The notes under the pieces were generated by a model that was not told the DNA's origin, made no database searches, and saw only the letters and a list, made by a program, of their open reading frames with translations. A stretch of DNA of 44,894 nucleotides from Bacillota bacterium (GTDB lineage Bacteria > Bacillota > Clostridia > Clostridiales > Clostridiaceae). Where the stretch lies: NCBI GenBank assembly GCA_023435985.1, contig JAEZKY010000328.1:1-44894 (forward strand), given 5' to 3'. The stretch's first letter is position 1. Each line of letters starts with the position of its first letter. Positions 15,330 to 23,119 of this stretch are shown in pieces. Made by a program: the position numbers and the translations under genes.

Positions 15330-16049
15330 TTAATTGCTGCTTTTACTAAATCCTAGTGGACTTGTTGATATACTCCTGCTTCTATACTTTATTAATCTAA
15401 GAATCATATAACTGCCAAAGATTAATGTATACGCTGTTAATCTTAGCCAATCAGTTTCCTTATCATTTAATAATATAAATACGATATGAACATATGCTAG
15501 TAAATAAAATAAATAGGCCCATCTTTGCAACTTTTTCCACTGCATCCCTTTCATTTTTCGTCTTACTTTTCTTAATGATGTTATAAACAATGGTATCATT
15601 AAAATAAATCCTGTCATTCCAGCTACAATATAACTTAAATACAATATAGGAAACGTACCTTCACTCATAATTTTAGGAAGTTTCAATATTAGAAATCGAA
15701 TAAAATATATAGTTCCATGCGATAACATTGTAATACATCCTAAAATAGCTAGCTCTGCTCTTATGCTCCTCAATTTTTTAGTTATTTGCCATTTAGAGTT
15801 TAAAGCTCCAGCATACATTACTAAAATAAAAAATGCTATAGATATCAAACCTCTTATCGATACTTTTTCAAGTACAAGAAGAAATGCATCTAGCTTTGCA
15901 TTAGATGTTATTCTTAAGATTTCATAGATAGATGTAATTATTGAAATAACTCCTGCTATTATGTAATAAATATAATAGTGTTTTCTGATGGATTCTGTGA
16001 AAAATACTGCTAAAACTGTTACTAAAACTAATGTACAAATAAAATTCAT
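15330..16049 (-). CDS. Ferric-reductase-like (YedZ/MsrQ-type) membrane protein
   Basis: 239 residues with six or seven predicted membrane helices. Histidine positions fit the haem-binding ferric-reductase transmembrane domain: LSHGTIYFIRF in one helix, and WKKLQRWAYLFYLLAYVHIV in the next (the WxxLQR..Y..H signature). There is no flavin or NAD domain, so electrons would come from a partner. The start lies 25 bases from a strong Fur box, so the gene is probably induced in iron starvation. A role in reducing iron or a surface protein is inferred from family resemblance. Confidence 0.65.
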   Translation of the reverse strand: MNFICTLVLVTVLAVFFTESIRKHYYIYYIIAGVISIITSIYEILRITSNAKLDAFLLVLEKVSIRGLISIAFFILVMYAGALNSKWQITKKLRSIRAELAILGCITMLSHGTIYFIRFLILKLPKIMSEGTFPILYLSYIVAGMTGFILMIPLFITSLRKVRRKMKGMQWKKLQRWAYLFYLLAYVHIVFILLNDKETDWLRLTAYTLIFGSYMILRLIKYRSRSISTSPLGFSKSSN

Positions 16050-16073
16050 CTTGTTACTCCTTACAGCAATAAT

Positions 16074-16088
16074 TGATAATGAATATCA
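16074..16088 (-). promoter_or_regulatory. Fur box of the ferric-reductase-like gene
   Basis: TGATAATGAATATCA matches the 7-1-7 Fur consensus (TGATAAT-N-ATTATCA) with one mismatch. It is 25 bases upstream of the start and followed by more AT-rich palindromic sequence (TTATTA). Confidence 0.75.
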
Positions 16089-16332
16089 TTATTATATTTT
16101 ATCATCTTTATCAAGTCAAGCTTTAATAGGATTATTTTAATTCGTAACAAAAATACCACAACATCATTTCTGAATGAATACATGCAATTTTAGTATGATT
16201 TACAAATCACATATTATTAATTTAATTTCAATTTCATACAAACTATGTGCAAAAACGAATAAATTTTATAAATATAGAAAGCCTATAACTGTATATTCTA
16301 TTAATATAAAGCGTATGGAGGACTAACTTAAA

Positions 16333-17376
16333 ATGAATACATTTAAAAAAATACTTTCCTTTATTATAGTTTCTATATTATTGTCACATGGTATTAAAAA
16401 TGCTACATATGCTAGCTCAAACCTCACTACTCAAAATCCAATTAAAGTAGTCGTATTCTTAGTTGATCTCACCAATATATTTAATTCTGATTTAAAAAAC
16501 AGCTTAGAAGAACTTCAAAAAGAAAATGAAAATAAAATTCAATTTACCATTTTTGATGGTAAAGCAAATCAATCTGTTCAGAATGATGATATTTCTAAAG
16601 AACTAAACTCAGATCTTGATGTTTTTGTGGTATCTCCAATCAGTTCCAATGAAAGTGAAATTAGTAATAATCTTAATAAAATAGTTCGTGCGAAACATCC
16701 ACTGATTGTATTTTTCCCTACTACACCTTCATTAACAAAGATTGTTAAAACTTATCCTTCATCTGTTATTATAGTTGGTGACACTGAACAAGGTGGAACC
16801 TTAGAAGGTAATATCCTAGCTAACGAATGGAAGTCCCATAAGGACACTTTAGATAAAAATAAAGATGATATAATGCAATATATTATGTTAAAAGGTCCGC
16901 CCGACAATTTCTTAACATTAGGTAGAAGTAAATATCCTATTCGTGCACTAAATGACTCCAAAATAAAAACTAAGGAACTTTTTTCAACTTTTTGTAATTG
17001 GCAAAGAGAATGTGCTAAAACAGCAATCGAGACAGAATTTTTGACTTTTGACGATAAAATCGAAGCAATAATCTCCAATAATGATAATATGGCCATAGGT
17101 GCAATTGAAGCACTTCAGAAGTATGGATTCAACTCAGGCAATAACTCAAAATATATTCCTATTGTTGGTCTTGGTGGTGTATCTGAAGCTAAAAACTTAG
17201 TTAATCAAGGATTCATGACAGGTACTGTTGTTCAAGACTCTAAACTTCATGCAAAAGCAATTTATGATGTAGCAGTTAATCTAGCCTCTGGACGAGATCC
17301 TATCCTAAACACTAATTATAAATTCAATGAAACTGGAATTACAATTAAAATACCTTATTATGAATATGTTAAATAA
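16333..17376 (+). CDS. Secreted sugar-binding-type (Peripla_BP_4) protein without transporter genes
   Basis: 347 residues resembling MglB/RbsB-type periplasmic binding proteins. An N-terminal signal (MNTFKKILSFIIVSILLSHG, cleavage near TYASS) is followed by VVVFLVDLTNIFNSDLKNSL, DVFVVSPISSNESE, VGDTEQGG, IISNNDNMAIGAIEALQKYG and GLGGVSEAKNLVNQGFMTG. These are the hinge and ligand-lobe landmarks of the family. There is no lipobox cysteine, so in a Gram-positive cell it would be released or held by a partner. No ABC permease or ATPase is near. A receptor or sensor role is possible. Ribosome site: TATGGAGGACTAAC before ATG. Confidence 0.75.
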   Translation: MNTFKKILSFIIVSILLSHGIKNATYASSNLTTQNPIKVVVFLVDLTNIFNSDLKNSLEELQKENENKIQFTIFDGKANQSVQNDDISKELNSDLDVFVVSPISSNESEISNNLNKIVRAKHPLIVFFPTTPSLTKIVKTYPSSVIIVGDTEQGGTLEGNILANEWKSHKDTLDKNKDDIMQYIMLKGPPDNFLTLGRSKYPIRALNDSKIKTKELFSTFCNWQRECAKTAIETEFLTFDDKIEAIISNNDNMAIGAIEALQKYGFNSGNNSKYIPIVGLGGVSEAKNLVNQGFMTGTVVQDSKLHAKAIYDVAVNLASGRDPILNTNYKFNETGITIKIPYYEYVK

Positions 17377-17451
17377 CTGCAATCTTTAACTATTTGCCTT
17401 GATACTTAATTTCTACTTTCCATTTTGTAATATTGAAAAATTTTATATTTG

Positions 17452-17484
17452 ATAAGTTCCTACTTTAAAGGAACTTATTTTTTA
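17452..17484 (+). terminator. Terminator of the sugar-binding-type gene
   Basis: ATAAGTTCC and GGAACTTAT form a perfect 9-bp stem with a TACTTTAAA loop, then T6. Confidence 0.85.
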
Positions 17485-17510
17485 TCTAATTATATGCAAA
17501 ATCAACACAT

Positions 17511-17659
17511 TGTAATTTAAATTCGTCACTTTACTGACACATTAGCCAATTATAATAAAGTTACAAAGTTGATAATAATTTCTTCATTAGTATTTACTCC
17601 ACAAGTAAATTTAATATAAAAAGAGTAACATTCATATTCATTTATGATATGTTGCTCTT
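17511..17659. repeat. 149-bp direct repeat, copy 2
   Basis: Partner of 14491-14639 in the same orientation. Here too its right end is the terminator hairpin (AAGAGTAACAT .. ATGTTGCTCTT) for the next minus-strand small gene. Confidence 0.9.
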
Positions 17660-17721
17660 TATTGTATTTTAGGCATTTTTTGACTCATGTATCGTTTGAT
17701 ATTATCGTAAAGTTTGATTCA

Positions 17722-17940
17722 TTATCTTTCTTTCAATTTAACAATTTCATCTTCAATTATTATTTGGCCAGTTTCCTCTAAATAGTTCAAAGTAGGTTCC
17801 ATGAGCTCCAGTGGCCTTAAAAGTGTTGAGCCAACTAAAATTTTTTTATAAGCTGCAAAACAGACTTCATTTAATTCACGAAAACTCATACCATATGGTT
17901 TTATTTTAAGATTCATAATAACTCTTTCTATTGCATTCAT
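17722..17940 (-). CDS. Small cytoplasmic protein, family not recognised
   Basis: 72 residues from the ATG at 17940, which follows GGATGGTGAGAATT; this start is preferred to the longer frame from 17958. Contains MNAIERVIMNLKIKPYGMSF, then RELNEVCFAAYKKIL, then LELMEPTLNYLEETGQIII, ending EDEIVKLKER. The predicted helical layout and final beta hairpin resemble a small winged-helix-like protein. It sits in the same position relative to the 149-bp repeat as the 14659-14871 gene. Function unknown. Confidence 0.6.
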   Translation of the reverse strand: MNAIERVIMNLKIKPYGMSFRELNEVCFAAYKKILVGSTLLRPLELMEPTLNYLEETGQIIIEDEIVKLKER

Positions 17941-17959
17941 AATTCTCACCATCCTCATA

Positions 17960-18308
17960 TAATTAATTATATGAAAATTGGTAATCTCCTTCCATATGCA
18001 ACAACTTTAATTGCCCTATAATTCTTATTTTATTCATTAAAATAGTCAACAAAAAGACAACATATCTATTTTCAAAATACTACCTATCATTTTATAAATG
18101 CAGTGTTTTTGTCATAAAAAGCAAATTCTATTTCATTAAGCCACATTCATGGTATATTTTTACATAATTTCCCAAAATAGAGCATTTCATACTTGAAATA
18201 AATCCAATATTTTAAATAATATGTTAAAACATAAATATAAGTACTTATACTTTATAGACATATCTAGATATGAAAAATAAATATGGTAAAAACGGGAGGT
18301 AATTTAAA
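17960..18308. other. Intergenic region upstream of the secreted Ca-loop protein
   Basis: About 350 AT-rich bases with no gene. The final 100 bases probably carry the promoter of the downstream gene (for example TATACT near 18247-18252, phase not certain). Confidence 0.35.
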
Positions 18309-18923
18309 ATGAGAAATAAATTATTATCAATATTAGCTAGTACATTAGTATTCGCATCTCTTTCATCAACTGCATTTGCAAGCACTACAACTGTTAATAA
18401 TGCGAAAGTTGGTGATATTATGACTGAACAACAAGAACAAATTAGTAAAGACTTCTTAAAAAGTCATCCTGATTTAGTTAGCAAATATAACAATTTAAAA
18501 CTTGCTAATAATAGCACTCAAAAATCAAATTCAACACTTAGTGTTCAAGCTCCTGCTCCAGTACTTTCTGACTACTATACCTATTTTGTATCTTCTGGTT
18601 ATGATTCTGCTAGTAAAACTATAACTAATTACGAATGGGTAGATGATGGAAGGCTTGCAACTACAGCTGATTTTAATGGAACAGTATACGTAGGAACTGT
18701 AGAAATTGGATATGGAAGAGAATATGCTAGCTTTAATGGAAGTAGCTTAAGTGAATATGATGAAGTTTTATTGGATTTTGATGGCGATAGTATAATTGAT
18801 GGTTTTATAGATGTTTGGAAAATAGATAATATTACAAGCGGTCAATTCTCTAGTAACGCAACTTTAACAAATTACAACTCTAATCATCCAGGTGCATTCT
18901 ATGCACAAATAAATATTAAATAA
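18309..18923 (+). CDS. Secreted protein with a calcium-loop-like motif
   Basis: 204 residues. The signal peptide is residues 1-25 (MRNKLLSILASTLVFASLSS then TAFAS). A helical pro-region-like stretch with MTEQQEQISKDFLKSHPDLV follows, then a Ser/Asn-rich linker and a C-terminal beta domain with FDGDSIIDGFIDVW near residue 160. The DxDxDxxxD spacing in that segment is that of an EF-hand or dockerin-type calcium loop, but only one is present. No family was recognised. Ribosome site: GGGAGGTAATTTAAA before ATG. A good terminator follows. Confidence 0.7.
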   Translation: MRNKLLSILASTLVFASLSSTAFASTTTVNNAKVGDIMTEQQEQISKDFLKSHPDLVSKYNNLKLANNSTQKSNSTLSVQAPAPVLSDYYTYFVSSGYDSASKTITNYEWVDDGRLATTADFNGTVYVGTVEIGYGREYASFNGSSLSEYDEVLLDFDGDSIIDGFIDVWKIDNITSGQFSSNATLTNYNSNHPGAFYAQINIK

Positions 18924-18950
18924 ACAAGTTGTATAAGTTTGTCTGTATTT

Positions 18951-18981
18951 CAGGTAGTTCTAAATAAGACTACCTGTTTTT
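18951..18981 (+). terminator. Terminator of the secreted Ca-loop protein gene
   Basis: CAGGTAGT and ACTACCTG form a perfect 8-bp stem followed by T5. Confidence 0.85.
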
Positions 18982-19172
18982 CTCTGCGTATATCAATAAT
19001 TTAATTAACGGAAAATCTCTCAAGCTAATCACTTAGGACACTCACATTTCTGCAAGTCTTCTCAAAAAAAATTTTTTAAAGATTAATTGTCCCAAAATCA
19101 GCTGTCCAAGTGTAACACTATAAAGATATTATCTGACCAATAACAATTATAATAAAGTTTTTATTTCTCATC

Positions 19173-19961
19173 TTACCCTCTCATAAGTTCATATTCTACA
19201 CAGATTGGATACTCACCATTTTTACTTAATTGCAATTTAACGTCTATCCCATAAATTTTTCTTAAATTTTCTTCTGTTATAACTTCCTTAGGATTTCCTA
19301 TACAAATGATTTCTCCATGCTTTAATCCAATGATATTGCTTGCAAATCTGCAAGCATTATTTAATTCATGAAGAACTATGACAACAGTTATATTGTTCTT
19401 TTTATTTAATTTCTCTAATACCTCTAATACTTCAAGTTGATACGACATATCTAAATAAGTTGTTGGTTCATCTAACATAATTATATTTGTTTCCTGAGCT
19501 AGAGTCATTGCAATCCAAGCTCTCTGTCTTTGACCTCCAGATAAATTATCTATTTCCCTGTCTGCAAACTCTTTAAGACCAGTCTCCTCTATTGCCCAAT
19601 CTATGATTTCTTTATCGTGGCTGTTTAAACCACCAATCATTTTTTGATGTGGAAATCTTCCATATGCAACCAATTCTTTAACAGTAATTCCATTCGGACA
19701 TGTTGGTCCCTGCGGCAGAAAGGCAATCTGAGTTGCTATCTGTTTCTCCTTTTGAGTTTTAATGTTCTTTTCATTTATAAAAATTTTACCTGATTTTGGT
19801 TTTATTATTCTTCCTATAGTTTTTAGCAAAGTTGACTTTCCACATCCATTTGCTCCTATAATTATGCTTATTTCTCCCTCTGGAATCGAAAGATTCATAT
19901 TATCTATTATTAAATTATCTTCATAGGCTACAGATAAATTTTTTACACTAATAGCTTCCAT
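19173..19961 (-). CDS. Iron-siderophore ABC transporter, ATPase subunit (FecE/FepC type)
   Basis: 262-residue ABC ATPase. Walker A GANGCGKST (about residue 35), Q-loop FLPQGP, signature LSGGQRQRAW, Walker B IIMLDEPTTYLD and switch VVIVLHELN are all intact. YGRFPHQ is typical of the ferric-siderophore/B12 importer group. It powers uptake through the two permeases encoded immediately upstream and is the last gene of the operon, starting right next to the permease stop. Iron or siderophore is preferred to cobalamin because of the Fur box and PchR-like regulator. No clear terminator follows. Confidence 0.92.
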   Translation of the reverse strand: MEAISVKNLSVAYEDNLIIDNMNLSIPEGEISIIIGANGCGKSTLLKTIGRIIKPKSGKIFINEKNIKTQKEKQIATQIAFLPQGPTCPNGITVKELVAYGRFPHQKMIGGLNSHDKEIIDWAIEETGLKEFADREIDNLSGGQRQRAWIAMTLAQETNIIMLDEPTTYLDMSYQLEVLEVLEKLNKKNNITVVIVLHELNNACRFASNIIGLKHGEIICIGNPKEVITEENLRKIYGIDVKLQLSKNGEYPICVEYELMRG

Positions 19962-20969
19962 CTAATTCTCCTTCATCATTAAGTAAATAAAATATGGTAC
20001 TCCAAATATTGAAATTGTAATCCCTACAGGTATTTCTATTGGAGAAAATAAATTTCTTGAAACTGCATCTGCAAACAAGATTATTACTGCACTTAAGATT
20101 GCAGATATTACAAGAAAGTTTTTATGATAATGTCCAACTAACCTTCTTGCTATATGAGGACACATCAGCCCTATAAATCCGATATTACCAGCAAAAGCTG
20201 TAGCAGTTCCAGCTAGGATAACAGCAAAGGTTAAAAATTTTTTTCTTTCCTTATTTAAATTTAACCCAAGACAAACTCCATGTTCATCTGATAAATTTAG
20301 AACATCTAATTTCTTATAATTCATCATTACTGCGATAAACATTGCAGTAACTAATGGAACTATTATTTTCGCATAATTCCAGCCTGATCCCCACAAGCTT
20401 CCAGATATCCAAGTGAGTACTCTGTTATAATCACCGGCACCACCTTTAAAAGTAATGAAGGTTATAAAAGCAGTTAAGCCTGCATTTATTCCAAGCCCTA
20501 TAAGCAGCAATCTTTTTGGCCTTACTCTGTCTCTACTCGATAAAAAGTAAAGCATGAATGCTGAAATCCCTGCACCTAAAATTGCCATAAAAGGCAGTAC
20601 ATATATAGATAATGCACCAAGTTCACTATAATAATCATCAGTTTTCAGAGAAATAAAAATAACTGCTGCTACTGCTGCTCCAGCATTGATTCCTATTATC
20701 CCGGAATCAGCCAGCTCGTTTTTTGTTATGGTTTGAAGTAGTGCTCCTGCTGTAGATAACGCTATTCCTACTGAAATTCCAACTAGAAGCCTTGGAAGCC
20801 TGCTATTTAAAAGAGCTGCCTTCTGTAGTTTAGTTCCTCCTCCGAGGAAAGTATTTACAATATCTAAAGGCAATATTTTATAAGTTCTCCAGCTTAAATA
20901 TAAAATCAAAGACAAAAGCAGTAAACATGCTAATATTAAAGCTGTCAGTTTAAAATTTCTTTTTTTCAT
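19962..20969 (-). CDS. Iron-siderophore ABC transporter permease (FecD type)
   Basis: 335 residues with about ten membrane helices, a FecCD-family permease. Characteristic stretches include NSRLPRLLVGISVGIALSTA, GALLQTITKNELADSGIIGI and NIGFIGLMCPHIARRLVGHY, where the latter is the ATPase-contacting loop. It forms the channel with the permease encoded next to it. One base separates it from the upstream gene and it abuts the ATPase start, so expression is coupled. Confidence 0.92.
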   Translation of the reverse strand: MKKRNFKLTALILACLLLLSLILYLSWRTYKILPLDIVNTFLGGGTKLQKAALLNSRLPRLLVGISVGIALSTAGALLQTITKNELADSGIIGINAGAAVAAVIFISLKTDDYYSELGALSIYVLPFMAILGAGISAFMLYFLSSRDRVRPKRLLLIGLGINAGLTAFITFITFKGGAGDYNRVLTWISGSLWGSGWNYAKIIVPLVTAMFIAVMMNYKKLDVLNLSDEHGVCLGLNLNKERKKFLTFAVILAGTATAFAGNIGFIGLMCPHIARRLVGHYHKNFLVISAILSAVIILFADAVSRNLFSPIEIPVGITISIFGVPYFIYLMMKEN

Positions 20970-20970
20970 A

Positions 20971-21963
20971 TCAGCCCTTCTCCTTTCTTGCTACGGCTAT
21001 AAAGAATGGAACTCCTATTAAGGCTGTAAATATTCCGATTGGAGTTTCATATGGATTTAAAAACATTCTTGCAGCAATATCAGCATAAGTTAAAAGAACT
21101 GCTCCAAGTAAAAATGAACAAGGTATATTTATCCTATAGTCTTCTCCTAAAATCTTTCTTACAATCTGCGGTACAATAAGCCCTACAAAACCAATATTTT
21201 TTCCAACAGCTACTGCTGCTGCACACATTGGTATCATAATAAGTAAGGTTATTAATCTTATTTTCTCAGGATTTTGTCCTAAGCTTATTGCCACATCATC
21301 TCCTAGATTTAATATATTTATTTTTTTTGAAAGCAAGATTGCAATTATTAAACCTAATATTCCAACTAATGAAACTAATTTAAAATCTAGCCAAGTTGCA
21401 TTTCTAAAGCCTCCAGCTACCCAGAAAGCAAGAAGCTGAGATTGATTTGATAATAAACCTACAACAGTTGTAATAGAAATAAAAAAGGTACTCATAGCAG
21501 TACCTGCTAAGAGTATTTTTGTAATTGAGCTGTTGTTTGCTTTTCTTGATATAAATCCTATTACTATAAGCCCGCTAGATATAGACCCAATTAAGGCTGC
21601 TATCATAACATTGGTAGTATTTATTGAGATTCCAATGGCATAAAATATGGCAATAACCAAAGTAGCTCCCTGGCTTACACCAAGAAGCGATGGTTCTGCT
21701 ATTGGATTTTTTGTGACTCCCTGAATCATAGCTCCAGTAACTCCTAAGGTTCCTCCTGTAAACAACACACATAAAACTCTAGGAATACGTACGTCTCTAA
21801 TCAACATGAATTCGAGCTGTTCACTATAATTAAAGATGCTATGCCATATTTCTGAAATCCCAATTTGGGTGGCTCCCAGGCTTACGCCTAGGAATAACCC
21901 ACTTGTAAGAATAAAAATACTGCAGAGCATAAAGATTATTGTATTTTTATTATTTGTTTTCAT
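20971..21963 (-). CDS. Iron-siderophore ABC transporter permease (FecC type)
   Basis: 330 residues, ten-helix FecCD permease with RIPRVLCVLFTGGTLGVTGA, MIQGVTKNPIAEPSLLGVSQ and NIGFVGLIVPQIVRKILGED. Its start overlaps the last 14 bases of the binding-protein gene (AAATGAAAACAAATAATAA), so translation is probably coupled. Confidence 0.92.
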   Translation of the reverse strand: MKTNNKNTIIFMLCSIFILTSGLFLGVSLGATQIGISEIWHSIFNYSEQLEFMLIRDVRIPRVLCVLFTGGTLGVTGAMIQGVTKNPIAEPSLLGVSQGATLVIAIFYAIGISINTTNVMIAALIGSISSGLIVIGFISRKANNSSITKILLAGTAMSTFFISITTVVGLLSNQSQLLAFWVAGGFRNATWLDFKLVSLVGILGLIIAILLSKKINILNLGDDVAISLGQNPEKIRLITLLIMIPMCAAAVAVGKNIGFVGLIVPQIVRKILGEDYRINIPCSFLLGAVLLTYADIAARMFLNPYETPIGIFTALIGVPFFIAVARKEKG

Positions 21964-22900
21964 TTAGCTTCTCCACTATTTCATCTAAAAGTTTTTCTCT
22001 TCCTATTGGACTATAGCCTTGATTAAAGTATGGTGAAGACGGTAATTTAACAACATTTCCATTCTTCACTGCAGGAAGTCCATTCCATATTGCATTTCCT
22101 TCAAGACTTTTTGAATCCTCATCAGTTGCAAGAACAAATATATTGTCTGCTTTTATTGCTACTAATCCTTCATAAGTTACAACAGGTAAACTTATATCTG
22201 TTTGCTGAGGCATACCTTCTGGTTTCTTTAAGCCCATATCTTCATATAATATGCTTCCAAATCCCGCTCCATCAAACACGTAAAATTGACCGCCGCTAGC
22301 TAAGAAAGATAAATAAGTAGCATCTGCTCCCTGAGTTTCTTTAATCTTATCTCCTGCTTCTTTTGCCTTTTTATCATAATTTTCTATCCAAGTATTTGCT
22401 ACATCTTCTTTATTAAATACTTTTGCTAAATTCCTAATGTCTTCTTTCCAATCTAATGCTTCTGATTTAAGCATAACTGTTGGAGCAATTTCTTTTAACT
22501 GATCATACATTTTTTCCTGTACTGTCGAAATTATAATTAAGTCAGGATTTAAATTCATTATTGCTTCAATGTCCATAGTATCCTGCATACTATACCCTAC
22601 TATTGTTGCATCTTTTAATGTATCTTCTAAGTATGTAGGTAATTTTTTATAATCATAAGCATCACTATTAGCAGTTCCTATTACTTTATATCCTAAAATC
22701 GATAAAATATCGCTATCACCACTTAAATCAACTATTCTTTCAGGATTTGCTGGAATTAGAGCTTCTCCTTTAACATCAGTTACTTTAACAGTTTTATTTT
22801 CTTCTTTCACTGTAGAATTGCTTGTATTTGTACACCCAACAAATAACATTGATGCTATGCAGCCTACTATAATCTTCTTAAATATTGAACTTTTTTTCAT
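21950..22900 (-). CDS. Iron-siderophore ABC transporter, substrate-binding lipoprotein (FecB type)
   Basis: 316 residues from the ATG at 22900, chosen because AAGGAGATATAAA sits correctly before it; the frame opens 6 codons earlier inside that ribosome site. The lipoprotein signal ends with the lipobox LFVGC. The mature protein has the type III binding fold: NPERIVDLSGDSDILSILGY, NLNPDLIIIS, LAKVFNKEDVANTWI, VVTYEGLVAIKADNIFVLAT. It captures the ferric chelate outside the membrane for the permease pair. Ligand identity is not visible. First gene of the operon, behind a Fur box. Confidence 0.9.
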   Translation of the reverse strand: MKKSSIFKKIIVGCIASMLFVGCTNTSNSTVKEENKTVKVTDVKGEALIPANPERIVDLSGDSDILSILGYKVIGTANSDAYDYKKLPTYLEDTLKDATIVGYSMQDTMDIEAIMNLNPDLIIISTVQEKMYDQLKEIAPTVMLKSEALDWKEDIRNLAKVFNKEDVANTWIENYDKKAKEAGDKIKETQGADATYLSFLASGGQFYVFDGAGFGSILYEDMGLKKPEGMPQQTDISLPVVTYEGLVAIKADNIFVLATDEDSKSLEGNAIWNGLPAVKNGNVVKLPSSPYFNQGYSPIGREKLLDEIVEKLNENK

Positions 22901-22959
22901 TTTATATCTCCTTTTCATATGCTTCGTATTAAAACATTCTTAGCAAAATTAATTGTATA

Positions 22960-22974
22960 TGATATTCATTCTCA
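22960..22974 (-). promoter_or_regulatory. Fur box of the siderophore ABC operon
   Basis: On the minus strand TGAGAATGAATATCA fits the 7-1-7 Fur site with two mismatches. It lies about 60 bases upstream of the binding-protein start. The surrounding block (22935-23030) is a near copy of 24865-24960. Confidence 0.75.
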
Positions 22975-23119
22975 CTACAATAATAACACTTAATTTAATT
23001 ATTTTTGCACCTTATCGCATTATTCTTATATGTGTTTATTTATCCTGTTTCTATATTTTTGAGAATGTAATTTATTCAAAATTGTTATCACCTCTGCTTG
23101 GATTTATATTAGAAAATCA

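Noticed and set aside
13461..17659. CRISPR array suspected from repeated blocks
   Set aside because: Only two copies per repeat, 0.6 and 3 kb apart, without regular spacers and without cas genes.
19962..22900. Cobalamin importer (BtuFCD) as alternative for the FecBCDE-type operon
   Set aside because: Permease and ATPase families overlap, but the Fur boxes and the PchR-like regulator favour iron chelates, and no cobalamin riboswitch is seen upstream.
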